A stretch of 64,000 nt of DNA, taken from the NCBI GenBank assembly GCA_014192545.1, contig BJHL01000011.1, positions 1 to 64,000 of the forward strand, in the 5' to 3' direction. Source of the stretch: Phycisphaerae bacterium (GTDB lineage Bacteria; Planctomycetota; Phycisphaerae; Phycisphaerales; UBA1924). Below, piece after piece: positions 16,795 to 26,256 of the stretch (positions are counted from its first letter, which is position 1; every line of letters begins with the position of its first letter). A program made the position numbers and the translations under genes. The notes below the pieces were generated by a model that saw only the letters and a program-made list of their open reading frames with translations, did not search any database and was not told where the DNA came from.

Positions 16795-18170
16795 ACTACC
16801 ATGCTCTCCCGAAACAGGCTGCGATCTCGCACCTGCATGAACTGTTGTGATGATGGAATCATGTAGCGATAGACTTCAATGCAGTCGATCGCATATCCGC
16901 ACGAGCGAGCTACCTCGCCGACCAACAGATCCGTGGCAATCGGGATACCGCCGTACGACGAGTTGCTTACAACGATTCCTATCGGTGCATGCGGTTTGAT
17001 GACTGGGTACAGATCATGCAGGAGTTTTCCCAAATCACGGAAGTATCCTCTCAACATCTCTGGAATCTGCTTGGACCACAGATCGGCACGGTCAAGGAGG
17101 GGCGCAATCACATCATCGACGACTCGACTGCCAAAATCATCGTGCCTCGCCACCCATCGGGCATGAACGTGAGACCGCATCGATGATTCCCTGAACGCAC
17201 GCTGATCGTCTATTGACTTGAAGAAGCCGCCAAGCCATAGCTCGCATAGGTAAATCTTGCTGTAATCGAAGCAATTCGCGTAGGGCGGCGACGTCAAAAC
17301 GCTGTCAATCGACGCCTCGTCCATAGAACGAACCGCACCAAGTGAGGTACCCTGTTCAATTAGCATCGTGCCGGTGCGCGGTGTTCGTTCAATATCATCT
17401 GCGTACATTCGAAGCCTTGTGACGATTGCCGCCCTCACCTGCTCAAGCGGCGAGCCCGGGAGATCACGGTAGAGGAGCCTAGTTTTTCGCTTCTGTCCGT
17501 TGCCGGCCTTTCGATGTGTAGAGAATGGCTCAATCTCTGAAAGAAACGACAGCCTGAACAGATCAGCGAGTGTCTCGTCGTCGAGTTGTTCGGCAAAGCC
17601 TCGGACGGACATCAAAGCGTCCAGATACGGCTCTTCGAAGTAGGATGTGACGGTGGTGTTGTTTGGAAACGGGCACGGCCGCAACTTGCGGCTACGCTCG
17701 TACTGACCAATCAGTGCGCGAAAGCGAGTTAGTTGAAGAGAAGAAAGCTGGATTCCTTTGGTCCGCGCTACAAAGGCGGCCATCGGACTCACTTCAATCC
17801 CAACTCCATCCCCGCCGCAAAGGCTCGCTTCAAGGGCGGTCGTTCCAACGCCAGCGAACGGGTCGAGAGTTCGACCAACTCGACTGCCGGCGTGGATGTC
17901 AAAAAAGGACCTAACAAACGAGGGCGAGAACCCTTCCTTATATGGAAACCAACGATGCCGTGGGGTCTTCATGGACTCCGTGAAGTTTACGGGCGCGGCG
18001 TAGCTGACTCGATCTGTGTGCACGATCGTGCGGACACCTCGCTCCAACTGCGCATATGCCTCGGCTACCGCCTTTGGAATTTCCATCCGCTCCACAGTGA
18101 CGGAGGACAGCTCGGAGCCGGTGGCGGGCCAGAGTGTGGGCGAGAGAGGATTTGGCCGCGAGATCTTCAA
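16776..18170 (-). CDS. DNA amino-methyltransferase (SPPY type) 2
   Basis: About 464 residues. Motif I LDPFAGVGTTALEA near residue 110 and motif IV LTSPPYANCFDYSK near residue 290. The frame is open further upstream, but a TTG at 18170 has an AGGAGG site 7 bases before it and overlaps the mcrC stop (TTGA), so it is the most likely start. It is the same general class as the neighbouring methylase, yet the two differ strongly outside the motifs, so they probably recognise different strands or sites. Part of the mcrB-mcrC-methylase-methylase operon. Confidence 0.87.
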   Translation of the reverse strand: MKISRPNPLSPTLWPATGSELSSVTVERMEIPKAVAEAYAQLERGVRTIVHTDRVSYAAPVNFTESMKTPRHRWFPYKEGFSPSFVRSFFDIHAGSRVGRTLDPFAGVGTTALEASLCGGDGVGIEVSPMAAFVARTKGIQLSSLQLTRFRALIGQYERSRKLRPCPFPNNTTVTSYFEEPYLDALMSVRGFAEQLDDETLADLFRLSFLSEIEPFSTHRKAGNGQKRKTRLLYRDLPGSPLEQVRAAIVTRLRMYADDIERTPRTGTMLIEQGTSLGAVRSMDEASIDSVLTSPPYANCFDYSKIYLCELWLGGFFKSIDDQRAFRESSMRSHVHARWVARHDDFGSRVVDDVIAPLLDRADLWSKQIPEMLRGYFRDLGKLLHDLYPVIKPHAPIGIVVSNSSYGGIPIATDLLVGEVARSCGYAIDCIEVYRYMIPSSQQFMQVRDRSLFRESMVVCRRPQ

Positions 18171-19473
18171 GACGTCGCCTCCTGAATCCAACCTGCCGCG
18201 CAGGCTGCGTCTGCAGCGAAGTTGACCGGCACCGTGATGCAGTGAACTTCGTGCCTGAATCCGCAGACCCGTCGGCACTCCCACCGTAGGCCCGGGTAGA
18301 CGAGTACGCCAAGTGTTCGGGTGGAATTTGTGGATGCCGGATCGTTGTGAGCGAGGTACGCGAGCATCTGGTAGAGCTCGGAGTCACCAGGGGGTGGCTC
18401 GCGGTACTTCGCATCCACAAGGACACGGGTCGCAGTTTCGAGCCGATGGAAAACGTGATCAATCCGGAGCAGTCTGTCGGAAGATTCGCCGTCGATCCGG
18501 TACTTGTACTCGGCTGAAGGAGTCCACTTGTATACCCGCGAGCCAGAAGAGCTGTTTGAAAGACCTGCCCAACATATGCCTCAAACATCGCGTCGAGTTG
18601 AATACCTAGATCCCAATGGCCTGCAGTTACCGCACTGGCGCCTGGCGCCCACTCGCCGTGGCCAACCCAGTATCTGAGGCAGCCTTGCAACAGGTCCCGA
18701 AGTCCGAACGGAAAGGGAGGGCGAGCGGCGGCGAACATTCGCCCGAGGGTAAACCCCTGGCCGCGAAGCGATCCCAGTCGCGCCAAGATCAATTGGACGC
18801 TTTCCTCAACATGTGGCGACACTGGCAACGTGAAATCAGACCACTTCTTGAGTCGCCTCTGAATGTCCTCCGCCGTTCCGCAGAGCACGTCCGCATACAG
18901 CGAGAATGCCTGATCGTCCGGCACTTCGCAGATCACGCCGTCCACTTTTCCCGACACGAGTCTCCGCAAGCTTTGGGCGAGCAACGGGCGCCCTCGCGGG
19001 CGCCACCCGCAAAATACCGCGTGACGACGGTGAGTTAGATCCACATGCTGTTCTGCATAGCGACGGATTTGATCCAATGTGTTCAGTACGAAGGCGGGAG
19101 CAAAGTCCGAGGTACCTGTGACGACCGTCGCTGCAGACGTCGACGAGCGAAGTTGAACCAAGTCGGCCCACGACGGCGTGCCTTTCAGACCCTCGACCAG
19201 GTTCTTGACACGGATTCCCACTTTGGGGCTGATGGCCACCGAGAGCGTCTCGGCGCCGACGCGAAATGAACCCAGCCCGACGCGACGCCCGTCATGAACG
19301 ACTCTAATCGGGTCCGAGTTGAGCTCAACGGACAAGCCAAGCGAGCGCCGCACGGACTCCCTCAGCGACGCCGGTGCGTCAATTAATCGAGCCGCCAGCG
19401 AGTGGGACGCGGGGCTTCGAAGGGAATCGGAGTCATGGAACCAGTAGGTCTGCATGCCAACACTGCGTATCAC
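18167..19473 (-). pseudogene. mcrC: McrC-like restriction subunit with a frameshift
   Basis: The start (ATG at 19473) overlaps the mcrB stop. The first 310 codons read a McrC-like N-terminus, including LDQIRRYAEQHVDLTHRR and LVSGKVDGVI, and reach FEAYVGQVFQTALLARG. The next bases only make sense one frame over: VYKWTPSAEYKYRIDG, then LVDAKYREPPPGDSEL and YQMLAYLAHND, which is the PD-(D/E)xK-like nuclease end typical of McrC (D-A-K catalytic triad element), stopping at 18167. The shift lies near 18533-18541, in a short C run, and looks like loss of one base. Joined, the protein would be about 435 residues, normal for the family. It may be a broken gene, a sequencing error or a programmed shift. 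Confidence 0.8.
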
Positions 19474-20615
19474 TGTGCCGCCGGTGCTGGGGGTTCCAGC
19501 GAATTCAAGTATGCCAGAACCGCCTCCGTTGTTAGTTCGGCAAGCGCCCGGCCCCCCGTGATAAACTCAGCTAAAGGCGAGCCACCTAGGTTGGCAGCGT
19601 CGTATGCCAACAGACCTTGCTCAGAGTAATCGAGCAGTGTCGGGACAATCTGGAACTGAATCGACTGGGCGAGCCAGCGGAGAATGTCCGCGTCGGAAAT
19701 TGTGGAGGCAGGTGCCAAGAAATAGGAATGACCGATTAGGAGCTCTGATGAGGCCACTGCACCCGTCTTCGAGGCGGACTTCAAGAAGCCAGAAACCTGA
19801 TCAAACGCCTTTGTCGCAATGGAACGAAGTCTTGGGTTCCCGCCATAACGGCTGATGAGTGCTTCTCTCTGCACTTGCATGGGGACGACCACGAACCGCC
19901 GTTTCAGAGCAAAGTCGAAGCCCGAGATTGCCCGATCGACAGAATTCATGGTGCCCAGAATCAAAAGCGAGGAGGGGACACAGAAGTGAGACCCGTACCC
20001 TTCTACGGAGTAAGGGGTCGTCACTGGCACTCCGCGACGATCGACGGCGTAGATCGCCTCACCAAACAGCTGGCCCAGTGCCGCACGATTGATCTCGTCC
20101 AGCACAATCACACTGCTCGGTGTATCTGTTGGGGGACGAATGGAATCAAGAACTTCGGTACATCGCGACAAGAAGCCCAATAGCCCTTCACGAATTTGCA
20201 GTGATGGAGCGCCGGCGGCAGCAGTACCCAATCTCATGCCGCGAATCAGGTCCTCATAGGCGTACTGGGGATGCAGGACAGCCAAATCCCAGAGAAGGGA
20301 AATGCCGCGCTGTCGCAATGTAGTTTCGATCTCGACGCTGGAGTACGTTCGCGTCTGAAAATCCGGAAAGACTGACGAAAGTCGACAGGCTTCAAGTGGG
20401 AATCCAAGCTGTAGCTTGTGGGCAATTCCGAGGAGGTAGTCCTCTGCCGCTCTGGTCTTGCCGACACCAGGAGGGCCCGAGAGCACAGCGAAGCGTCTAC
20501 CTGCGCCCCAGAGCGCATCGAGTTTTTGCTGCACTGACTCATCCGCCGCACGTGCTGCGGGCAGAAATTTGAGCGCGGTGGCGGTAATTTCGGCAGGGGG
20601 AATCGCTTCCGGCAT
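19470..20615 (-). CDS. mcrB: McrB-like AAA+ GTPase subunit
   Basis: A 381-residue motor subunit. Walker A GPPGVGKT is at residues 47-54, Walker B with VIVLDEINRA near residue 200, and the McrB-family GTP-binding signature appears as TMNSVDRAI (usually MNTADRS), followed by FDFALKRRF. There is no N-terminal DNA-recognition domain ahead of the AAA+ core: the chosen ATG has AGAGG just upstream, and the longer open frame before it reads as low-complexity non-coding sequence. Specificity may therefore sit in McrC, the unknown 408-residue protein or the methylases. First gene of the operon; promoter expected in 20616-21050. Confidence 0.85.
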   Translation of the reverse strand: MPEAIPPAEITATALKFLPAARAADESVQQKLDALWGAGRRFAVLSGPPGVGKTRAAEDYLLGIAHKLQLGFPLEACRLSSVFPDFQTRTYSSVEIETTLRQRGISLLWDLAVLHPQYAYEDLIRGMRLGTAAAGAPSLQIREGLLGFLSRCTEVLDSIRPPTDTPSSVIVLDEINRAALGQLFGEAIYAVDRRGVPVTTPYSVEGYGSHFCVPSSLLILGTMNSVDRAISGFDFALKRRFVVVPMQVQREALISRYGGNPRLRSIATKAFDQVSGFLKSASKTGAVASSELLIGHSYFLAPASTISDADILRWLAQSIQFQIVPTLLDYSEQGLLAYDAANLGGSPLAEFITGGRALAELTTEAVLAYLNSLEPPAPAAQ

Positions 20616-21056
20616 GGGTGACCTCTGGGACTCAGCGCTGATTCTACGTGATTCGAGCATCAGCTGCTGCGTAGTTCTGGATTGGAGTGCGATTCGCGGC
20701 CTACTCGCTGGGACCCGCGATTTCTCCGTGATTTGTGAAACCGCTACTGAGCGTGGATTCGGAGTGCCGGTCACGCGAGTCCGTCGCACCGCTTCCCGAT
20801 CATTCGCACGCCCCGGTGCAAAGAAGTCCGACGACTGGTCGTAAACGGCCCGCGAGCGTAAAACCGAGAGTTCGAGAGTTCGAGAGTCTCCGGGCTGAGT
20901 TCGACCCGAACGGCACGGTGCTCTGATCGCTCCCCCGTCCCCGGCCACGAACCCGCGAACCGTCGCCTGAAGGCCACACTGCCAGAATCCCCGCCAAACC
21001 CGCGAGTTCTGGCGGGCCGGGCCGAACCCGGCGGCCTCTCGCCTTCCAAAACGAAA
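20616..21056. other. Intergenic region between mcrB and the packaging module
   Basis: No credible gene on either strand. It must hold the minus-strand promoter of the mcrBC operon. There is a short direct repeat (gagttcga units near 20871-20886) and a GC-rich stretch. Nothing else supported. Confidence 0.4.
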
Positions 21057-21080
21057 ACCGGCCCGCTTTCGCGGGCCGGT
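21057..21080 (-). terminator. Rho-independent terminator after the terL module
   Basis: Ten-base-pair perfect hairpin (accggcccgc / gcgggccggt) with a four-base loop. On the minus strand it is followed by a T-rich tract (TTTTCGTTTT). It lies 236 bases downstream of the terL stop and ends minus-strand transcripts of the packaging module. Confidence 0.75.
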
Positions 21081-21085
21081 CAAAA

Positions 21086-21107
21086 GCTCCGAGATCGAGA
21101 CTCGAAC
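21086..21107 (-). other. tRNA 3'-end-like fragment (possible attachment site)
   Basis: On the minus strand this reads GTTCGAGTCTCGATCTCGGAGC: a T-loop (GTTCGAGTC) plus a possible 3' acceptor strand, directly before a terminator, as at the end of a tRNA gene. The upstream bases do not form the left half of the T-stem and no tRNA body is present. It could be the short tRNA piece left at one end of an integrated element. Weak evidence by itself. Confidence 0.3.
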
Positions 21108-21316
21108 TGTGTGTCAAACCGTTACATCGGCGCTGTGCGCTCGTTTGTTGCCGTCCGTCGTTTGCATCGTGTCAGAGCGTGGGTACCAATTCACCCTGTG
21201 GCAAAACAGAGTGACGCAGTCCTCAGTGATTCTGTTAACTCTCATGCATTATCATGCCAGGTTTCGGAAGTGCCGCCAATTGCGTGTACGCAGCGGAACC
21301 TCCCGAACCTGCGTGC

Positions 21317-22936
21317 CTAGAGAATCGGTCCCCACCAGCACCCGCTGGGCTTGTTTGCCATGGCGACTGCCATTTCCAGGGCATCAGGTCCATCGTCATA
21401 CTTGCCGCCGGGGAAGGTGCGGAGTTGCTCCAGCAGCAGCGAGTGTCGCCGGGTGAACGCGATCAGGCCTTGGCTCACCTCGGCTTCGATGGCCATGATG
21501 CGCTGCTGTTTGTTGGAGCGACTCTTGATGTCCTCGATCGTGATGTGCGTTCCGGCTTGCTGCGACCGACGCTTGAGATCATTGATCATGAGCTCTTGGA
21601 ACTGGTTGCCCTCGACGCCGAATCGGCGGAAGTTGTAGATGCGGGCGTATTGGACGATCTTGGCGATGGTCTCATCGGGCGTGCGGCGCGCGATGTCGGC
21701 CACGAGGACGTACTTGGTTTTGCGAGCATCATCTTCACTATCAGGCACAAACAGAATCACGATCGCGCTGTAGTCGCCGCGATGCGGGTCGTTGCCAAGG
21801 CTAGGATCGCAGGCTCCGTAAAACGCACCACTTACGCGGCCGTAGCCAGGGCTGAACTTCCGCAGCAGATCTTCCGGTGTCGCCGCGATGTCGTCCCACA
21901 TGCGCAGCTTTGCATGCGCAAACACGCAGGCCTGCGGATCCAGTGGCTGATTCTGGAACTCAGCTTGGAACGCTGCCTCGCCCTCGCGCAGTCGCACGTG
22001 CATGAGATGGTCGTAGTCATACTGCTGGGGCCAGAGCACGAGGGCGCCTTCAGCCATGCGTTCTTTGTTGTCGCTCAGAAACTGCTTCGCACCCTTCTCG
22101 CCCCATTGTCCGCCGACGACGGGCGGGGCTGGATACGGCTGCTGCCCCGAAGCGATGGCACTGTACTGATCCCACAACTCGGGATGATCGCAGAAGCGCT
22201 CGACAGCTTGATACCGGAACGTGCGCCAACCCGGTCGCTTGGTGCTGTCGAGCAGGTTTGCAAGCAGCGAGTCATGGTGCAGCACGGTGCCGACGACGAT
22301 GACGTTGGTGTCGGGCGAACCGGCCTTAAGCAACGTGCTGTGGAACCAGTCGCTGAGCTTGGCCCGCTGCTCCTCGTAAACCACGTTCTGCTTGTCTTCC
22401 AGGTCGTCCACCACGATCAGCGTTGGCCGGTGCTTGCCAAAGCGGATGCCGCGCAGATTCTGACCGCTGGAGAAGGCCATCAGCAGGCTGCCTGTTGGGA
22501 GCTTCAGCGAGTCTTTGCGCCACGGCGTAAAGCGGCGGACGTCGGCGAGCTCCGGGAAGTCTTGCCGCAGCAGCGGGTTGGACTCAAGTTGCACACGGAC
22601 GTGCTCGACCAATCGCGCGGCCTGCTGCTCCGTGCCCGAGGCCACGACCACGAACGGCTCGACACCATAGAGCACACACCAGAGCACGTACGCCAGCGTG
22701 ACGACGGTGCTCTTGGCATGTCCGCGTGGCGCGGCGATCGCGACGTGGTTGCCACGCCGCTCGTGCAGGGTGTGCAGGCAGCTGAAGATCTCCGTGTGCA
22801 TGCGCGAGGGCGCGACGATGAACGCGCTGCGGAGGTAGATCTGGGCAAAGAGCTGCGGCGATGTCGATGCGATTCGGCGCCGCTGGGCGGAGAGTTCACG
22901 TTGAAGGGGTGGTATGTACTCCGGGGCGATGGACAT
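21317..22936 (-). CDS. Phage terminase large subunit (TerL-like)
   Basis: A 539-residue DNA-packaging motor. The ATPase half has Walker A APRGHAKST (69-77) and Walker B LIVVDDLED near residue 175. The nuclease half keeps the expected acidic residues: GACDPSLGNDPHRGDYSAI, FGVEGNQFQE and the terminal YDDGPDALEMAV. All core motifs look intact, so the gene is probably functional or recently so. It follows an HTH protein and a ParB-methyltransferase, but no portal, protease or capsid gene is in the window. It may belong to a decayed prophage, a satellite, or a module kept for another purpose. Confidence 0.87.
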   Translation of the reverse strand: MSIAPEYIPPLQRELSAQRRRIASTSPQLFAQIYLRSAFIVAPSRMHTEIFSCLHTLHERRGNHVAIAAPRGHAKSTVVTLAYVLWCVLYGVEPFVVVASGTEQQAARLVEHVRVQLESNPLLRQDFPELADVRRFTPWRKDSLKLPTGSLLMAFSSGQNLRGIRFGKHRPTLIVVDDLEDKQNVVYEEQRAKLSDWFHSTLLKAGSPDTNVIVVGTVLHHDSLLANLLDSTKRPGWRTFRYQAVERFCDHPELWDQYSAIASGQQPYPAPPVVGGQWGEKGAKQFLSDNKERMAEGALVLWPQQYDYDHLMHVRLREGEAAFQAEFQNQPLDPQACVFAHAKLRMWDDIAATPEDLLRKFSPGYGRVSGAFYGACDPSLGNDPHRGDYSAIVILFVPDSEDDARKTKYVLVADIARRTPDETIAKIVQYARIYNFRRFGVEGNQFQELMINDLKRRSQQAGTHITIEDIKSRSNKQQRIMAIEAEVSQGLIAFTRRHSLLLEQLRTFPGGKYDDGPDALEMAVAMANKPSGCWWGPIL

Positions 22937-22979
22937 GACGTCGGTCCTTTCGGGATGGGGGAGCGGGACGAGCGGTCGA

Positions 22980-23006
22980 GGGGCAGGCGGGGGGCGGGGG
23001 GCGGGG
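22980..23006 (+). repeat. G-run cluster between terL and the HTH gene
   Basis: Four G-runs of 4-6 bases separated by 1-5 bases fit a G-quadruplex motif on the plus strand. The transcribed genes are on the other strand, so the mRNA would be C-rich here. It lies in the 84-base gap between the HTH gene stop and the terL start. Confidence 0.5.
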
Positions 23007-23020
23007 CGTGAGCTGTGCGT

Positions 23021-23731
23021 TCAGCGATGTATATTGGAAGCCGTTGCTGTGTTTGCCACGAGCTTGATCTGCGTCGCCACGTGTGCGCGAGTGATGGCAT
23101 CCGACATGTTGCCGAGGGATTCGAGCAGCGCAGGATCATTCTGCCCCGTCGCCGCAACCAGTTCGCGCAGCCCGGCGATCTGCTTCTCCAGGTCTTCACT
23201 GCTCGGCAACTCGGCCGCGTGGTGTGTGAGATCAGCCTGCACTCGCATCGCGGCCGTGGGCAGATAGCCCAGCTTCTGCAGTCGCTCGACCGTCGAGTCC
23301 GCGATCTGGAAGCAGCGGTGCTCGGCATCGATCTTGACGGCGGGGTCTACCTCGCGTTCGCGTGCTGTGCGCCGGATGCGCTGGATGGAGAGCTCCGCCT
23401 CGGCGAGAATGCGCCCGGCCATCTGCTGGATAAGCTTGGGGTCGCGCGGCAGCGCGTGCCGATCACGAATGTCGCGGCGGTCACGCTCCACGGTGCGATC
23501 CGACACCTGCAGGATCTGGGCGATCTCGGGTCCCGAAAGACCATCCGCCGCCAGCAGCGCGACGAGTGCTTGCCGCTCTGTTGCGCCGAGCATCTTGCCG
23601 GAGAGCGTGCCCGCACGGACCTTGGCGAGCAATTCGAGTGACCGCCCGATGCCGTCCGTGTCGCCGTGCAGGTCGTTGGCGTGTTGCGAGTCTGCGTGCT
23701 GCGGTGAGGAGCGAGTGCGTGGACGGCTCAT
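23021..23731 (-). CDS. Phage-type HTH protein, possible terminase small subunit
   Basis: A 236-residue protein with a clear helix-turn-helix near residues 60-85 (LSGPEIAQILQVSDRTVERDRRDI), followed by long helical segments. Position directly upstream of terL is where the small terminase subunit usually sits, and small subunits have an N-terminal HTH and a helical oligomerisation region. Sequence family not recognised further. Its start overlaps the stop of the ParB-methyltransferase gene by 4 bases. Confidence 0.65.
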   Translation of the reverse strand: MSRPRTRSSPQHADSQHANDLHGDTDGIGRSLELLAKVRAGTLSGKMLGATERQALVALLAADGLSGPEIAQILQVSDRTVERDRRDIRDRHALPRDPKLIQQMAGRILAEAELSIQRIRRTAREREVDPAVKIDAEHRCFQIADSTVERLQKLGYLPTAAMRVQADLTHHAAELPSSEDLEKQIAGLRELVAATGQNDPALLESLGNMSDAITRAHVATQIKLVANTATASNIHR

Positions 23732-25218
23732 GCGGACACCGCCTTCTTGCCCGTCGCCTTCACAGTGGCACCCTGAGCCTGGACCGCATAGCGCGTGACG
23801 AGATCACGCGGCGCCTTCGCCGGTCCCACCGCATGAATCCACCGGCGCACGATGACATCGCAGTAGTGGGGACTGATCTCGAGTGCGAAGCAGCGGCGCG
23901 CCAGTTTCTCGGCGGCGATGATCTGCGTGCCGCTGCCCGCGAAGGGTTCATAGCAGACATCGCCGACTCGGGTGTGCTGCTTCATGGGAGTCTCGAACAC
24001 CTCCAGCGGCTTGGGGGTGGGGTGATCGGGGCGCTGCTCGCCATTTGGAATGGTGTCGATGTGCCAGACGGTGCTCAGTACATCGCGCTGCGTTCGCGGA
24101 GGCTTGTTGCCCTGCAGCCAGCCCATAAGGCAGGGCTCATGCTGCCACGCATACCACGTGCGAGTGAGCACGGGGCGGTTCTTCGCCCAGATGATTTGGC
24201 AGTGGACGAATGCCCCGTGCTTGATCCACGCCGCTTCGAGCATCGCCTGTCGGCGCGATGCATGCCAGCAATACCACGCGGCATTGGGAGCAATCGCGTG
24301 CTCGACGGCGACAGCGATGAACTTGTCGTAGAGGTCGGTGTTGGCATCCGCGTCATCCCACGTCACGCCATACGTGCCGCTCCAATCCTTATTCTTCGTT
24401 GGGCGACTGCGTAGCTTTGACGCGTGGGCCACACGCATCGACGGCAATGCCGCACGCGACATGATCACCCCGTTGGTGCCGGGCGAGTTCGTCTTGTGCT
24501 TGCCCGGCTTCGTGCCGGGGTGGTTGGTGCCGTCGTAGTCGACGAGATAGGGTGGATCGGTCGCGAACAGCACCGCTCGCTGGCCGTCCATCAAGCGGTC
24601 GACGTCCGCAGCAACCGTGCAGTCGGCGCACAGCAGCCGGTGATCGCCCAGCACGATCAACTCGCCGGGCTTCGTGATGGCGGGCTTGCTGGTCTGCAGA
24701 TTGGCCGCAACATCGAACGCAGCATCGTCGTTGGCGAGTCCGGCTGTGATCGCGACGTTCGCGAGGACATGGTCGATCTCGGTCCCGTCGAAACCTGTGA
24801 GACCGAGGTCCAGCGACGGATCGGCAGTCAGGTCCTTGAGCAACTCGGCAAGCTTGCCCTCGTCCCATTCGCCGACGATCCGGTTGAGCGCGAGGTTCAG
24901 CGTCTTCTCGGCAGGCAAATCCAGATCGACGACCACCACATCGACATGCGAGCGCCGCAGATGCTTGAGCACGCTCAGTCGCTGATGTCCGCCGACTACG
25001 TGCCCGTTGCGGCAATTCCACACGATTGGCTCGACGCTGCCGAACGTCTCGATGCTGCGGCGTAGCTTCTCGAACGTGGGGTGCCCGGGCACAAGATCAA
25101 CGCGCGGGTTGTAGGGTGCGGGCTTGAGGTTTGTTACTGCGACGCGGCGCAACTGCATCGAGTTGGGTGCGGACTGGCTGTGCGGAAGGACGTTTGACTT
25201 CGAGCGATCTGTGGGCAT
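23728..25218 (-). CDS. ParB-domain / DNA methyltransferase fusion, phage type
   Basis: A 496-residue fusion. The first 110 residues are a ParB-like domain (LKPAPYNPRVDLVPGHPTF, VEPIVWN, VVGGHQRLSVLKHL). The rest is a beta-class amino-methyltransferase: catalytic motif DPPYLVDYDG comes first and the AdoMet motif FAGSGTQIIAAEKL near the C-terminus. Start ATG at 25218 has a perfect AGGAGG site 6 bases upstream. Such ParB-methylase fusions are common next to terminase genes in phages and are thought to modify phage DNA. It heads the three-gene packaging module. Confidence 0.88.
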   Translation of the reverse strand: MPTDRSKSNVLPHSQSAPNSMQLRRVAVTNLKPAPYNPRVDLVPGHPTFEKLRRSIETFGSVEPIVWNCRNGHVVGGHQRLSVLKHLRRSHVDVVVVDLDLPAEKTLNLALNRIVGEWDEGKLAELLKDLTADPSLDLGLTGFDGTEIDHVLANVAITAGLANDDAAFDVAANLQTSKPAITKPGELIVLGDHRLLCADCTVAADVDRLMDGQRAVLFATDPPYLVDYDGTNHPGTKPGKHKTNSPGTNGVIMSRAALPSMRVAHASKLRSRPTKNKDWSGTYGVTWDDADANTDLYDKFIAVAVEHAIAPNAAWYCWHASRRQAMLEAAWIKHGAFVHCQIIWAKNRPVLTRTWYAWQHEPCLMGWLQGNKPPRTQRDVLSTVWHIDTIPNGEQRPDHPTPKPLEVFETPMKQHTRVGDVCYEPFAGSGTQIIAAEKLARRCFALEISPHYCDVIVRRWIHAVGPAKAPRDLVTRYAVQAQGATVKATGKKAVSA

Positions 25219-26256
25219 GACTGACCTCCTGGCTGCTCGTGCAGCTATGTTCGGAACCATCTTCCTGATCGCTTGTGCGCACGGCACAACGCGGTGATGA
25301 ACCGACCGCGCTCGATGTGCATAGGCAATCGTTGCCTGCACGCACCTTGACGCACGGCTTCTCATGCGAGCGCATCGCAACCGGCCCGCATGTCAGCCAT
25401 GCGAGAATCGGCCACGCGATGTCACTGGTGAACACGCGTTGAGACCGCGTCACACCATGCGACAACCTGCACGATGAAACGATCAGTTGTGGGCAAACTT
25501 GTGAACGAAGAACACGCTCGTTGGCACCTGCCTTGGCATCCCGCCTCAGCTCGCCAGCAGAAGCTTCCCGCTTCCACCCTACCGCGTCGCCGGCATTCCG
25601 CCGGGCTTCGCTCCGTTGGCATTCCACCGCAGAAGCGACCAGCCACACATGTTAGCGTGTGACAGTGAAGCCTACCCCACTTCAACAGAGAGATCAACTT
25701 GTGCAGCCGCAAAATGTTGGGGTACTCATACACAGCAAAGCAGTGTCACGGCAGCCGCTGGGCAGACTCTACGTGCCGTGTGTTTTCTTGTCAGTTGTTG
25801 TCGTTCGCGCTAATCCCACGCCGCTCATGTATGCCCACTGATCGAGCACGCGGCCAGTGATCTCGCTGCATTATGAAGCCGGAGTTTTCAAGTGCCCGCT
25901 CCAAACGGGATTCTCTCGGCACGACTTGCGGAGACGTTCGATCAGATCACTCTCCGGGATGTTCGCGTTCTGGTGCGATCCCATCTTACCGTGAGATGTG
26001 GCGGCGCGATGGTGCGGAATGATCGAAGCCTGATCGACGCCAACCGGGCGGGATGCGCCGTCGGGGGGTTATGCAGGGGGCTTTGCTGTTCGGGATGACG
26101 CAAGACTGGGCTATTGCCCCGCATCGTCGTATTTCCGATTTTCGGCGCGCCCGATTGCGTCCAACAAGGTCCCTTGACGATGTAGCATAAGCCTCCGTCA
26201 ATGTGTTAGAACAATGCTCGCGTTGGATCAGTATTCTGGGGAGAGCGCACATCGCC
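25219..26256. other. 1-kb region without a supportable gene
   Basis: No frame on either strand shows a recognisable protein. It lies between two minus-strand units, so it should hold the promoter of the packaging module and the end of the giant-protein transcript. No clear rho-independent terminator was found. Possibly the residue of deleted phage genes. Confidence 0.4.

Noticed and set aside
17938-18536. Continuation of the mcrC frame past the frameshift
   Set aside because: After 18536 this frame is serine/threonine-rich nonsense, while the shifted frame gives the McrC C-terminus and overlaps the methylase start correctly.
20616-21083. Upstream extension of McrB by 156 codons
   Set aside because: Composition is arginine/serine low-complexity with no domain; the internal ATG at 20615 has a binding site and matches the AAA+ start.
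21254-23011. 585-codon open frame on plus, antisense to terL
   Set aside because: Long only because the terL codon usage leaves the opposite frame open; no domain, and terL has clear motifs.
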